In this document: piece by piece, positions 32,301 to 41,100 of the stretch
Numbering within the stretch: position 1 is the first letter of the stretch
Layout: each line of letters opens with the position of its first letter
Origin: Mesostigma viride
Lineage: Eukaryota; Streptophyta; Mesostigmatophyceae; Mesostigmatales; Mesostigmataceae
Length of the DNA: 64,000 nucleotides
Direction: 5' to 3'
Assembly (NCBI GenBank): GCA_009746045.1
Contig: RPFO01000027.1
Span: 1,934,202 to 1,998,201, forward strand
Made by a program: the position numbers and the translations under genes
Notes under the pieces: model-generated
What the model was told of the DNA's origin: nothing
Databases searched by the model: none
The model's input: the letters and a program-made list of their open reading frames with translations, nothing else

Positions 32301-35300
32301 ATATGTTTACTATGGTTGGGGGGAAGGTACTGATATCTTTATTATCAATAGGTTTACTATGGTTGGGGGGAAGGTACTGATATCTTTATTATCAATATGT
32401 TTACTTTACAGACTTTCGGGTTGGCATATCATCGGCATATCATCGGCATATCATCGGCATGGCGATAACTAGAGAAAGGGCAACTACTTCCAGCCGTACC
32501 GGTGGCCAGGTTGCTTCCCTTGAGCGCAGACAACCCTGGAGGGATCGCATCTTGTCCATTAGTACACCAAACACAAGATTATATATATAGCAGGGTGTAG
32601 CTACTTCTACCCGTACCGGTGGCCAGGTTGCTTCCCTTGAGTTCCATCCGCTGCTTCGCCTGCAGCTGCTTGTACGCGTTGATCTGCGGAATTAAGTTTG
32701 GGACGAGACAGAGATGATAAGAAAAGGTTGGGTGTGCTCTAGACTACCGACTCGCGTCGACTCTGCGCTGCATATATGTGTTGATCTGTGAAAACAGGTT
32801 TGGGACGCAAGTAGAGTTGATAAAGGAAAGGCATGAATAGATTGAGGTCAGGTGCACTCTAGACTGACTACTCCCGCAAGTGCGCAGCTGCTTTGTCAAC
32901 ACTTACGTGTGCTACTGCCCCATCGCAGTACCAGCAGCTAGTGGACTTTTGCGTATACCCGGTGGAAAAGCAGAAGCCCCCCTTGTTGCGCTCAATACCT
33001 GCACCCGTACGCTACAACAACCACATTACTATAGTATAGCGCTTGAACAGAACTTCACACATCCCTCCCACCACGTAGTAATGGCCGCACTACGCCGTGT
33101 CCGGTTGATGATGACAGCACGTGTTAGAAAGTTGTATCATATGACCAAGTATAGTGACCACGGCTAGACCCCCTCACCACGTGGTACTGGCAGTTCTCCC
33201 CCAAGCCACGGTGGATGGCGGCAGACATTTTTAAACTGCATTGTGTACCCTAGCTGCTCTATCGAAATTAGTACCCCACCTCCTTCGAACTGGAACTGGC
33301 AGCATTCCCCTTCAGAGCGGTTCATGACGACGCTGCACGCGCACGTGGGCTACCACCGCATCATAACACCAGCAACTATTTGCGCTTACAACGTGGTACT
33401 GGCAGTACTCGCCCTCGGAGCGGTTAATGACGACGCTGCACGCGCGGCCATCTTTGGTCGTGCCGGCACAGACGGCAAAGTCGACCGAGGTGCCGATCTT
33501 GAACAGCTGATCCGCCAAGGTCACCTGGTGGGCATGACAGGATGCGGGTAGGAAGGGGGTCCACAAGAACGAGTAGGGTAAATAGCAGATGGGGCAGGAC
33601 ATATAACTGGCATACTGGCCCACCGGCGTGACTTGGTGGGCATGATAGGAGTGATGTTGTCTATGATAGGAGTAATGTTGTCTATGATAGGAGTGATGCT
33701 GTCTATGATACGAGTGATGTTGTCTATGATACGAGTGATGTTTTCTATATGATACGAGTGATGTTGTCTATGATAGGAGTGATGTTGACTATGATAGGAG
33801 TGATGTTGTCTATGATGGGAGTGATGCTGTCTATGATGGGAGTGATAGAACAGAATAGATAGGGGTAAGTAGAAGGTTGGGCAGAAGAGTATACTTGAAG
33901 AATTGGTCAGCCAGCTAACCGACGGGGCTGCCGTTATCGGGAGGAGAGAAAGGATTGGCGTAACAACGTGTACTACACTTGGACTGCCTGGCCAGCCAGC
34001 GCAAAATACAACAAGGTCTACAAACAAGACTGATAGCGCCTCTTATAGTGAAGGCGGTTGCCTTGCGAAGCGACTTTAAGTGACCGTGCGAAATGCGATC
34101 GGATTTCGTTGAAGGGTTATACAGGAGTAGCAGAAGGACAGTTGCATGCTGTGACATGCGCCGGCTGTTACTGAACGAAACAGAAACGAAACATGAGAGG
34201 CCAAGCTCCATACATGAGAAATAATGCATGAGAAGCCCCTGGGAGAAGATGAGAGCCACGGGGTCTCGAGAAGCGCCAAGACCACACAGGGGATATGTTA
34301 GGGGCTGGTCGCATAACACAGCGGAGCCTGACCCTATTTAACTCTCCCCTGACCCTAACAAAGCTTCATACCCAGCTACTAGTGATACTACACATCTGAA
34401 TATCAATCATATACTGATCATATAGCACATCATATACTGCTCAGAATTCAGATAGCAGTGTGTAACGTTGCTGCAATCAATTCGCCATTGGCCCCACATC
34501 CTGGGGCACATACTGGCCTCATGGCCACCGCCCAAGCAGGTACCTCCACAACCCCCACTCTTAGCAACCTCAGTGCCGCGAACCATCAACGCCATGGCCC
34601 CTACTTGCTAATTGCCATCCACTGCCCCAACTCTACACTTCTAGCAACCGTCCCCACATGTAGGCTCATCCCGCGCAACCCGGTGCTGCCTGCCGCCCCC
34701 ACCAGGTAGCCATGTACCAGCGCCTTCCGCAACATCACCAACAGGAACCCTCGATAAAAATGTCAACGTCTCAAATTATTGCCCTTACCTTGAGGCTCGT
34801 CCCGCGCGCGTCGGTGCTGCCCGCCGCCCCCACCAAGCCCACGACCGCGCCCACGCTCTCTTTCCAGTGCATCTCGTACGCGGCGCCGAACAGGAACAGC
34901 GAGACGCGAGCGCCCTTGAGGTCGGAGAGCGACCAGACCATGAAGCGGTTGCCAGATGCAGACTCCTTGGTGGGAGTCTTGTGTGACAGCACGCCGATCG
35001 TCGCCAGGTCGTCGACGCCGTCTTTCTGGCCGTAGAGGAGTGAGCTGTGTGTTTGTGTGTGCGTGTGTGTATGTGTGTGCGTGTGTACATGAGAAAGAGA
35101 GAGATTATGGGCCCAAAAGGATAAGTCAATGCTTGTGGTTCTCTGAACATAGTTTCTTTATAGTGAGATGGAAGGGTAGCCGCTATAGCTAGGTGCCTTC
35201 TGTATGTGCTCCACTCATTGCTTTAATAAAGAGTCTGGTTACCCTGGAGTTCCACAGTTAATAAAGACACTAGATAGCAGTGCTACTGCATAGTGGTAGT

Positions 35301-38208
35301 ACAGATTAGTACGTTATATTTGTGTTTGTGTTACGCGTGTCAAAACCTCTGTTATTGTGTTGGACATGTGCCAGCTTTCTGGCCGTAGAGGAGCCATTTT
35401 GCCAGGCACGCGCCTGCGCGCATGCTTTTAAATTTCCCCTGCGCTTGCATGCCCTTCATGATTACTCTAGCGCCTTCGAGTTTACGCGCCCCTGCACGCA
35501 TGCCCTCACAGGACACCATCAAGTTGAATGAGTGCATGCCCCAGCGTGTGAATGCCCTCGAACTGTTTCAAACGCTGAACCCTAAACCCTAAACCTTAAA
35601 CCTTAAACCCTAAACCCTAAACCCTAAACCCTCAAACTGCTTCGACGTGCGTCTCAGTGCCCTCACCAGACATCGCCCAGCTGGCAGAAGTTGGCGAGCG
35701 AAAAGCGCTCCTCCTGCACCAGGCTCGGGAGAAGGCGGTTCCTGGCCGGCACACGTCACGCAGAATAGGGCACACAGGGCACAGGGATACCAGCGAAGCC
35801 CCGATGGATGGTGGTGGAGGCGTGCAGGCATTGGGAGGTGAGGAGGTGAAGGGTAAATGAGGGATGCACGCTGCGTCCTGGCCAGCACACATCAGATAGC
35901 ACATTCCATCAAGGACAAGTGCTACCGTCTCAAACTGCCCACTACAAGTGTTTGTAAATATTCAATTGTTTATAAAGTATAGGGCCCACAGGGAGGTGTG
36001 TGAGCGCATGATGCACACGCAACGTTTCCAGAGGCAGTTCCTAAACAGCAAATGGCACAGTACAAGTGGACGCAGGCCCACGTAAACGCTATGAAGGAAT
36101 CAACCCAGCAACCAATTTTACAAATCAATCGGCTCCATGCATTTCCCAAGAAGCATCAAAACCAAATTTCTCAAGAAACACGCACCATGCAGGCTATCCG
36201 TTCCTTCTGGATTTGATATTCACCTGTTGATTGTGGCGTACACTGCGCATGCAAACTAGGCCAATGGTGCCGCAAGACAACCACTTCATCCCTGGCATCG
36301 CAAACGACCTCGCCCTTCCCCCCCCCCCCCCCCCCCGCTCTATTCCCCCACCACATTACATATTAACCCCCTCACTCCACCCCCCTACGCACTCCTTTCC
36401 ACACCCCCATTTCGCCCCTTCCCCGACACCCACTGCTCCCCCTGTTTCCCTTTCCCCCCCTTCCCCCTCTCAACCATCCCTTCTTAACCCCGCCCCTTCC
36501 CGCTTCCCCCCTCCCTCCTGCTCACCCCTACATCGCCCCTTCAAAGCGCCACCCACCCACCCACCCTTTGAGCCCTGCCTTCATCCCCCCCCTTCCCTTT
36601 TCAAGCCTCCCCCCGCCCCCTTGGCACCTACTTGACCCGCAGACCCGACCGCTTGTCCACCAGGTCCATCGCCGGCGGGCGGTGACTCGATACTGGCACA
36701 CGCGGTGGCCCCCCGCCCCCAGATGCCATGCCCCGCGCTGACTTGGCCCCAGGGACCCCGGTCGTCGCCCTGGCGTTTAGACCGCCACCGCCAGTATTAG
36801 CAGCGATTTGCCCGGAGGCACCGCTAGCACTATTACTCAACCCCCCCTTAATATTACTAGCGCTAGGTCTTGTTGAGCTTGCACCGGCATTATGAGTGCT
36901 GTCATGTCCGGTGGTGCATGGCTTGGCGGTTGGTACAGCTCTCTGGGTTGCCGCGGGGGGGACCGGTGGCCAAATGGGGCGCGACAGCTTGGCGGGGGCC
37001 GCCCCCGACGCTGCCCCCAACGCTGCCTTTGATGTGGGTGCTGACGCTGGCCCCGGCACGGATGCTGACTTGGCACGTCCCCTCTCTGCCGCCGCCAAAG
37101 GCTTGGCACTGGCCTTGTCATCTCCTGATTCTGCAACTGCCAAGGCAGGCTTGTGGCCCTTCACGGAGGGGTGCTTGGGGGCTGTTGCGGAAGGGGTTGG
37201 CCGCGTGGGTACTTCTGGTCGCTGCATCGGGCGTGATGGCTGCGAGGGTGGCAGATCCGGCTGTGCGGGTGGACCAGGGGAACCGAGTGGTGGTGATGCC
37301 GCTCTGGGTGGTGACGATGGCGGGGATGCATGGGGGGATGGTGACCGTGCCCTGGCTGTAAATAAGGTGTCATCCTCATCGGCGGCGGCTCTGGCGGGTG
37401 ACGTGTCCGCCTCAGCTGCCTCTTGGGACGCGTTGGATTTGGGGGAACAGGGGACGAATGATGGTACAGCATCTGCGAGCATGCCCATAAAAAACACCCG
37501 AATTTCGCTAAGTTTAGCAACCAATTTAATACCCAATTTAGCTCGTGCACATCAGACACCCATGTACGACATTCATCCATGGAGGCTAAACCCCCTCCAA
37601 AATTAACAAAGCATGCATGCACACCTCAAACGCCTGCACGTCAAAGCCCCTTGCACACAAAACACCCATGAGCACACCGCACCCATGCACACAATACACA
37701 GGTGCTTATTAATTGATGTACGCATATTGTCCAGCAAAATCATTATGCCAACTTGATTATACTCCACAAAAACAGGACAAGTGCCAGCTTGAAATGTTTG
37801 ATGGGGCGGTGCTTCTGTCAGCTACCCAACCCACCGATCAGGAAGAGCACGGACATGTGAGGCAGTGCTGATCGTTGTACCCTGCCTACAAAAGGCTCTG
37901 CATTGCTAAAATCAAGGTAGATGCATCGCATTCCAGTTCGGTCAGGTTCGCCCTCGCCCTGGCTTAAGGGTATCGCGGCTCAGTGGTGCGCGGGCTAGCG
38001 TAAGCGGCTCTGATGATTGACAACGATGGCTGACTACTGTAGCAACTGCAGTTCTGGTGAGCAATGGCAGAGTAAAGGGCGGTACGCGATCCTCAGAGAG
38101 CAATTGAAAAAAAATGTTACCTTCGTTCTCTTTCTCGCCGTCGCTAAATAGGGCTGGCTCGTCCGCGAGCTCTGATAGCAGGAGGTCGATGCCGTCGAAG
38201 TCGTCCAT
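17251..38208 (-). CDS. MCM10: MCM10 DNA replication initiation factor (14 exons)
   Basis: MCM10 binds DNA, the CMG helicase and polymerase alpha at origins. Exons on the minus strand, in order: 38208-38121, 37472-36632, 35741-35667, 35044-34789, 33524-33390, 32683-32617, 31176-31002, 29212-29130, 28397-26473, 21704-21561, 21472-21269, 20051-19962, 18353-18156, 17394-17251. Every junction is GT/AG and every phase closes, giving 4425 nt (1474 aa). Domains: acidic N-terminus (MDDFDGIDLLLSELADE), SGLRVKNRL entry to the OB-fold, OB-fold with TPTKESASG and VSLFLFGAAYEMHWK, zinc motif DFAVCAG...RACSVV...EYCQYH, GARYLK, C-terminal ribbon WFDCRGCKRK...KACGRCGG and the final PRGEEHAF. The protein is longer than animal MCM10 because of a 641-codon disordered exon. 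The weakest boundaries are 21704-21561 and 21472-21269. The 21-kb span is mostly satellite-rich introns. Confidence 0.88.
18156..18353 (-). CDS. MCM10: MCM10 exon 13, C-terminal zinc ribbon
   Basis: 66 codons in phase 0 at both ends, donor GTAAGT. Contains CNVTTERKPFQC, an amphipathic VVKAVKEAVKRWF segment and the two CXXC pairs DCRGC and CGRC. This is the DNA-binding C-terminal zinc motif specific to metazoan- and plant-type MCM10 and was the first firm clue to the gene's identity. Confidence 0.88.
18941..19163 (+). repeat. 34-bp minisatellite in MCM10 intron 12
   Basis: About 6.5 copies of GCGAGCGCGAGCACATTGGG plus GGGAGCCTAGCGAC. Confidence 0.9.
19318..19520 (+). repeat. 13-bp minisatellite in MCM10 intron 12
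   Basis: About 15 units of AACATCATATAGT with GAG/TAG and CCTCAT variants. Confidence 0.9.
19766..19800 (-). mobile_element. Micro-retroinsertion, copy 3 (35 bp)
   Basis: 35 bp ending (minus strand) in GCGCTGGTTGTCTCCTTGA and starting TCCCGATTTCTGG. Flanked by a perfect 14-bp direct repeat GAAGCCGATATGTA (19752-19765 and 19801-19814). It is a strongly 5'-truncated copy of the family at 833-904, in MCM10 intron 12, sense with the gene. Confidence 0.8.
19962..20051 (-). CDS. MCM10: MCM10 exon 12
   Basis: 30 codons, phase 0 at both ends: VEDARRSQLFDLLEKKEEM followed by VTKMEGITKMM. It corresponds to the Lys/Glu helix that precedes the C-terminal zinc ribbon in animal MCM10. The donor is GTGCCT (weak). 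Confidence 0.82.
20549..21090 (+). repeat. 12-bp satellite (AATACTGCTAGT)n in MCM10 intron 11
   Basis: About 45 units alternating AATACTGCTAGT and AATGCTGCTAGT. Because the unit is 12 bp with no stop in several registers, long frames are open on both strands; they are not genes. Confidence 0.95.
21269..21472 (-). CDS. MCM10: MCM10 exon 11
   Basis: 68 codons, phase 0, containing KRAFMAAFGDVAAAALARSR and SDLMAMADE. Matches in position the 'EF..LL..KSKH' helix of MCM10. The acceptor is inferred from phase (GCAGGCAG at 21480-21473) and its pyrimidine tract is poor, so the 5' boundary is uncertain. Confidence 0.7.
21561..21704 (-). CDS. MCM10: MCM10 exon 10
   Basis: 48 codons, phase 0, beginning LAPAPAM and ending AGQLIKRAKVGRPMDRLD. 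This resembles the conserved 'AKA..LIK..G.I...DPN' motif of MCM10. The acceptor TTTCTGGCAG is good; the donor GTGGGG is inferred from phase. Confidence 0.68.
21840..22060 (+). repeat. GGGGATGTTGT minisatellite
   Basis: About 15 irregular units of GGGGATGTTGT(TGC/CGT) in MCM10 intron 9. Confidence 0.8.
22447..22680 (+). repeat. 90-bp tandem repeat, ~2.6 copies
   Basis: Units start at 22447, 22537 and 22627 with GAGGACAGAGCGGCCCGTGC. The first two are nearly identical. In MCM10 intron 9. Confidence 0.9.
22980..23014 (+). mobile_element. Micro-retroinsertion, copy 4 (35 bp)
   Basis: 35 bp starting GCCTGCGCTGGTTGTCTCCT with an 11-base 3' extension (ACAGGAGTTAC). Flanked by a perfect 15-bp direct repeat AGTATGCGTAAACTG (22965-22979 and 23015-23029). 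Confidence 0.8.
25288..25466 (+). repeat. 29-bp tandem repeat, array 1
   Basis: Six to seven head-to-tail units of CATGTATCAGAACATTATTG plus TACTTGCTG in MCM10 intron 9. The same unit forms a second array at 26163-26262. Direct tandem units without spacers, so not a CRISPR array. Confidence 0.9.
26163..26262 (+). repeat. 29-bp tandem repeat, array 2
   Basis: Three to four units of the same 29-mer as at 25288-25466, about 700 bp away. Confidence 0.9.
26473..28397 (-). CDS. MCM10: MCM10 exon 9, giant disordered exon
   Basis: 1925 nt, 641 complete codons, open throughout. It begins (completing a Glu codon) IARAAKRKRED, a basic nuclear-localisation-like stretch that continues the helix ending exon 8 (EQAIREQES). 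The rest is low complexity: Ala/Pro/Gln/Asn-rich, then an Asp/Gly-rich acidic block (about 27200-27520), then Pro/Gln/Ser-rich and Ala/Asn-rich blocks. The last 25 residues (AISNARIRRVMSSLDDAEV) look folded. Donor GTGAGCG at 26472. Acceptor CCACCAG with a long pyrimidine tract. Animal MCM10 has no insertion of this size here, so this is lineage-specific expansion of a linker. Confidence 0.82.
28895..29030 (+). repeat. CCCTAAACAGATA(CA) minisatellite
   Basis: Irregular units of ACCCTAAACAGATACA and TAGTAGTAC in MCM10 intron 8. The CCCTAAA core matches the telomere-type repeat at 35578, but units are longer. Confidence 0.75.
29130..29212 (-). CDS. MCM10: MCM10 exon 8
   Basis: 83 nt reading SDKMRPNSVGARYLKSVGEQ then AIREQES. 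GARYLK aligns with the conserved GARNLK of MCM10. The acceptor CAACAG is preceded by a 960-bp (CCCCACC)n array. It joins exon 7 (GG plus G) and exon 9 (G plus AA) in phase. Confidence 0.82.
29226..30188 (+). repeat. ~960-bp (GGGGTGG)n satellite
   Basis: GGGGT and GGGT units run for almost a kilobase directly beside the MCM10 exon 8 acceptor. On the coding (minus) strand it is a pure pyrimidine-rich CCCCACC tract. Long frames over it are artefacts. Confidence 0.95.
31002..31176 (-). CDS. MCM10: MCM10 exon 7
   Basis: 175 nt encoding FTLPGSSQRGAKRGPAQTIN through VYSFNAEGSRPAK to TAEELVAYAG. It begins by completing the Gly codon left by exon 6 and ends GG, donor GTTAGT. Follows the zinc motif as in other MCM10 proteins. 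Confidence 0.82.
31425..31850 (+). repeat. 36-bp and 27-bp minisatellites in MCM10 intron 6
   Basis: Three units of TACAAGTTATGTGTAGGAAA... (31437-31535), then about 11.5 units of GGTACCCTAGTTAGGACGCA plus GCAGGAG (31533-31845). Confidence 0.9.
32270..32405 (+). repeat. ~55-bp tandem repeat, 2-3 copies
   Basis: Units of GGTTGGGGGGAAGGTACTGA followed by TATCTTTATTATCAATA, in MCM10 intron 6; a G-homopolymer lies at 32155-32180. Confidence 0.85.
32617..32683 (-). CDS. MCM10: MCM10 exon 6
   Basis: 67 nt reading INAYKQLQAKQRMELKGSNL then AT plus one base. It continues directly from ...EYCQYHV, as in animal MCM10 (zinc ligand His, then a basic helix). Both edges are repeated in the flanking introns (32487-32526 and 32737-32810). 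Confidence 0.85.
33390..33524 (-). CDS. MCM10: MCM10 exon 5, central zinc motif
   Basis: 45 codons, phase 0: VTLADQLFKIGTSVDFAVC then AGTTKDGRACSVVINRSEGE and YCQYHV. The Cys-X8-Cys-X11-Cys-X2-His pattern is the CCCH zinc motif that packs against the OB-fold in MCM10. Four decayed copies of its donor edge lie in the intron downstream. Confidence 0.9.
33650..33852 (+). repeat. 21-bp minisatellite in MCM10 intron 4
   Basis: About ten units of TCTATGATAGGAGTGATGTTG with A/C/G variants. Confidence 0.9.
34789..35044 (-). CDS. MCM10: MCM10 exon 4, OB-fold
   Basis: 256 nt reading CSLLYGQKDGVDDLATIGVL, then SHKTPTKESASGNRFMVWSL, SDLKGARVSLFLFGAAYEMH and WKESVGAVVGLVGAAGS. This is the core of the MCM10 OB-fold. 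The acceptor that keeps phase is the CACAG at 35049-35045, inside a (CA)n tract; the nearer CCAG at 35025 would give a stop. Donor GTAAGG. Confidence 0.9.
35578..35633 (+). repeat. Interstitial telomere-type repeat (CCCTAAA)n
   Basis: About eight units, mostly CCCTAAA with two CCTTAAA variants, in MCM10 intron 3. TTTAGGG is the plant and common green-algal telomere repeat. Confidence 0.85.
35667..35741 (-). CDS. MCM10: MCM10 exon 3
   Basis: 75 nt reading NRLLPSLVQEERFSLANFCQ then LGDV, following SGLRVK of exon 2. Corresponds to the segment leading into the OB-fold. Donor GTGAGG, acceptor GGCCAG. Confidence 0.85.
36632..37472 (-). CDS. MCM10: MCM10 exon 2, disordered N-terminal region
   Basis: 841 nt, 279 complete codons. 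It starts (completing an Asp codon) AVPSFVPCSPKSNASQEA and is mostly Ser/Pro/Ala-rich low complexity. It ends PPAMDLVDKRSGLRVK; 'SGLR' is the conserved entry to the MCM10 core. Donor GTAGGT. Acceptor CTCGCAG. Confidence 0.82.
38121..38208 (-). CDS. MCM10: MCM10 exon 1
   Basis: ATG at 38208; 29 codons plus one base: MDDFDGIDLLLSELADEPAL ... EKENE, donor GTAACA. The short acidic, leucine-rich start is typical of MCM10 N-termini. Phase 1 joins exon 2 to give ENED. Confidence 0.82.
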
Positions 38209-39281
38209 GATGTGAAAAGTGTGTCAAACGAAGAAGTCCATGATATCAAAAGTGCGACTGTGCCCGCTAGGAATCGCACAAGTTGCTGGTAATTCGCAAC
38301 AAATGCACCCCGGGAATGCCCATCGGTTTCTCCCTGGTTTATTCCAGATTATTATTATAGCACCTAAGCAACTCATATAATATACGCGTCTATACCGAGG
38401 ACGATATGATATAATCGTTAGCGCTCAGTCGGAGCGTGCTGCAGGCAGCAGGTATACGCATCTAGCCAAATGGGTTCGTCTAAGCATAGGGCACGAGCTC
38501 TGTCTCATTGACAAACAGTGCGTGCAAAACTTGTCGCAGGTGCGCTTTAGGCGATGGCGTAACCTCTGTTTTGCAGCGAGCAGTAGTCATGCGACCAGCC
38601 CACTTCAAACTGGGGGCCTTCCCGCCAAAAGAGGTGGCCGGGAAGGGCCGGAATTGACCCACCCGCGTACAGTCAGTAAGTTGGGTTCACGCCTTAGGAG
38701 TTGGGTTGGAGGTTTTTGAGGGGGTCAACCCAACTTAAGGCGTGAAAAATTCTACTGAATTATACTTACTTGAACTAACGATAATCAAACGTACTATTAT
38801 GAACTACTTTGAACTTGTAATTCCGAAACCCTATTCGACCCAACTCAATGCGTGAACACAACTTAAGCCAACCCAACTTAAGGCGTGAATGATTGTACTG
38901 TCACCTACTGTATGTACTGTTACCCCATTGTACCGTACACCGTATGTAGTGCACATACGCTGCCCGAATCACGATTCCGACTCCCTGGCCTGACATGATC
39001 TGGCAGATTTTCTGGGCGCGGCGCGACTCGCGTCTTGGCGTGGCGCGGCGCGACCGTTTGACAACTCGGCAGTTGCATCCCGGATGGCGTACCCGAGTTT
39101 GTGGTTACTGGTCGCCCTCCTGAGGACGACGGCGTAACCGCTGGCCTCGAAGAAGCCATCTCGTCGGCGCCATCCCGGCCCGCCTCTCCTCGCCCTTTCA
39201 GTGGATAAGCTCCCCTTGCGCTCACAAGAAAAACCACACAGCTGCGGTTGCCAGAGTGTGTAGGAGCCTACCCCGTCAACC
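38209..39281. promoter_or_regulatory. Divergent intergenic region, MCM10 and petM
   Basis: 1073 bp between the MCM10 ATG (minus) and the petM ATG (plus). It must hold both promoters and 5' UTRs. No convincing TATA box was identified. A MITE-like insertion occupies 38670-38895. Confidence 0.5.
38670..38895. mobile_element. 226-bp MITE-like element with TA target duplication
   Basis: Ends begin CAGTCAGTAAGTTGGGTTCA on the left and, inverted, CAATCATTCACGCCTTAAGT on the right, flanked by TA (38668-38669 and 38896-38897). TTCACGCCTTA and GTTGGGTT are shared inverted motifs, with further inverted copies inside. The size and TA duplication suggest a Tc1/mariner-type non-autonomous element. Confidence 0.5.
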
Positions 39282-39638
39282 ATGGCCGCCGCTCTCGCCT
39301 CCACCGTCGCGACTGTGCCCGTTTGCAATGTGTCCGGGATTGCCAAGTCCGCGACACGGGCTCGCCTGACCGCCCCCAAGGCGGCCGTGCGCTCCATTAA
39401 CCAGTTCAGCGGCCTCAAGGCCCCGGTTGCCCTGTGCCAAAAGCTTAGCATTGAGGAGCAGTTCGCGGCCGTTGCCCGCAAGCACCGTGCCCAGAATGCC
39501 CAGGGCGGTGCTCTGTGCACAAAGAACAGCATTGCCGAGGAGGTTTTCCGCGTCGTGCCGGTCATGAGCTTGCTCGTCCTCACGGGCATCGCCGTTGGCT
39601 TTGTCCTGCTCCGTGTGGAGGCCCTGACTGAGGAGTAA
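39282..39638 (+). CDS. PETM: Cytochrome b6f complex subunit VII (PetM), chloroplast precursor
   Basis: An intronless 118-aa frame. Residues 1 to about 80 are Ala/Arg/Lys/Ser-rich with few acidic residues, as in green-algal chloroplast transit peptides, with a possible thylakoid-proximal part. The mature end is a single hydrophobic helix, EVFRVVPVMSLLVLTGIAVG followed by FVLLRVEALTEE. GFVLLRVE plus a short acidic tail is the hallmark of PetM, a one-helix subunit at the rim of the cytochrome b6f dimer in thylakoid membranes. The ATG at 39282 lies in a CAACCATGGCC context. Composition is markedly more coding-like than the surroundings. A different one-helix thylakoid protein is less likely. Confidence 0.82.
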   Translation: MAAALASTVATVPVCNVSGIAKSATRARLTAPKAAVRSINQFSGLKAPVALCQKLSIEEQFAAVARKHRAQNAQGGALCTKNSIAEEVFRVVPVMSLLVLTGIAVGFVLLRVEALTEE

Positions 39639-41100
39639 AATGGCGGACCCTGGATGGTCAGATGGGGATATTAACACCCGTTTTTTTGAAAAAGGAACGG
39701 TAACAACGTCCCAAGTGGAATGGTGACGTGACGCCTTTTTTGCGGCGTTTCTTGGGCCGGCAATGGAAAATACAAACCAGTATGTCGCCAGTTCGAGCCC
39801 AGCGGGGTGTCATCCTGCCAAGAGTCATGCCTTAAATTATATGATGCGGCCTTGAGCTATTGCTTCCGGGTCATCATCTGTAAAAGCAACAAGATCAATC
39901 GCTGATTGATGAAACGGATTAAACTGGAGCGAGCGCGGGTCCACCGTAGGAAGGATGTGGAACGCATGCAGAAGCGCTCGTTACCACTTTTGATATTTAA
40001 ACATGGTTAATATACAACAGCCCTAAACCACGTCATTCTTTCTTTGGGCTGGGTCAACGGTTTTCTCTGCTGTTAGGTTGTTGACGATGTGGACATGAAG
40101 CCTCACACAAGGCGGGCAGAAATAGTTTTAAAATGCATCGAACTCGATACTGATTGTGAGGTATCCTGCTTAACTTGGCAATTACATGGGTGTTGAAAGT
40201 GAATCAAGGGTGGTTCAAGATGTTGGTCATAGTCTCTGTGTTGCGTGGGATGAATTGTCCATGAAGACCTTTCCCTGAAATATGTTGCACAGGTGTCTTG
40301 GAGGCTCTCAACCGCAACCTGTGCATTGATCACTATTCGTGCGTTACATTCTCTCAAGCAGATTCCTGGTAACCTCTTGTTATATCTCTACATGCGTGCT
40401 GCCAAGCGATGTGCCAGTCTTGCAGCATTGTCTTCTCTTTTCGAAGAGGAATATTGAGTGTGATTACTTGTGTTTCGAGGTATTCTCCCCTGGTTACTCC
40501 ACCCGTTTCCCCTTGTGTTTACACATTTTTGCCTTGTATTTGTGTTGGTTTGGGCGCGGCTTTCCATGTCATGTTGCCCCCATACTTCTTCAGGATATTC
40601 AGAACAAGCTTGGGCAGGAGGTAGCAATACCGGCGAGCTCAGATTCGTGGAATTGAGAGGGGAGGGGAACACATTAGCCATATGTGTTGCTGTAGCTGTG
40701 TCGGTCTGTTCATACAAAAATGTGGTGACAATGTCTGCCCAGTTTCTGCAGAGGTGTGGATGCCCACATGCAAGTGCCATTACCCTGTGAGGCTATCCAA
40801 ATATTGCAGGACAATCAGCCTAGCATTGCAAGCCAGTCAGATTAATTAATTAAGGGGACGGGACATGTCCGAATTTTTTTGCGCCAACAAATTCGCGCCG
40901 GAACCGAAGGTAATAAATTTCACGTGCACGGTGCGCGCACCCCTTGCGGAAGTGGCCATGGCGACTGCGTTCAGGCGAAACTACCATGTGCACTAGGGCA
41001 GGCGAAATGCAAAAATTTTACTCGAATAAAAAAAACGATGAGTTTATCATGTTAGTATGTGGCGGAAATAAGCTGGTTTACAATATCGCTGTTGTTTTTT
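39639..41100. other. petM 3' UTR and gene-free interval
   Basis: A TGTAA (39879-39883), the usual green-algal polyadenylation signal, lies about 240 bp after the petM stop. Beyond it there is no supported gene; a short (TTAA)n patch lies at 40842-40853. LINE-B begins near 41101. Confidence 0.5.
39879..39883 (+). terminator. Putative petM polyadenylation signal TGTAA
   Basis: Green algal nuclear genes use TGTAA 10-30 nt before cleavage. Position relative to petM is plausible; not verified. Confidence 0.4.

Noticed and set aside
39785-39815. tRNA-like B box AGTTCGAGCCC
   Set aside because: No cloverleaf can be drawn from the flanks.
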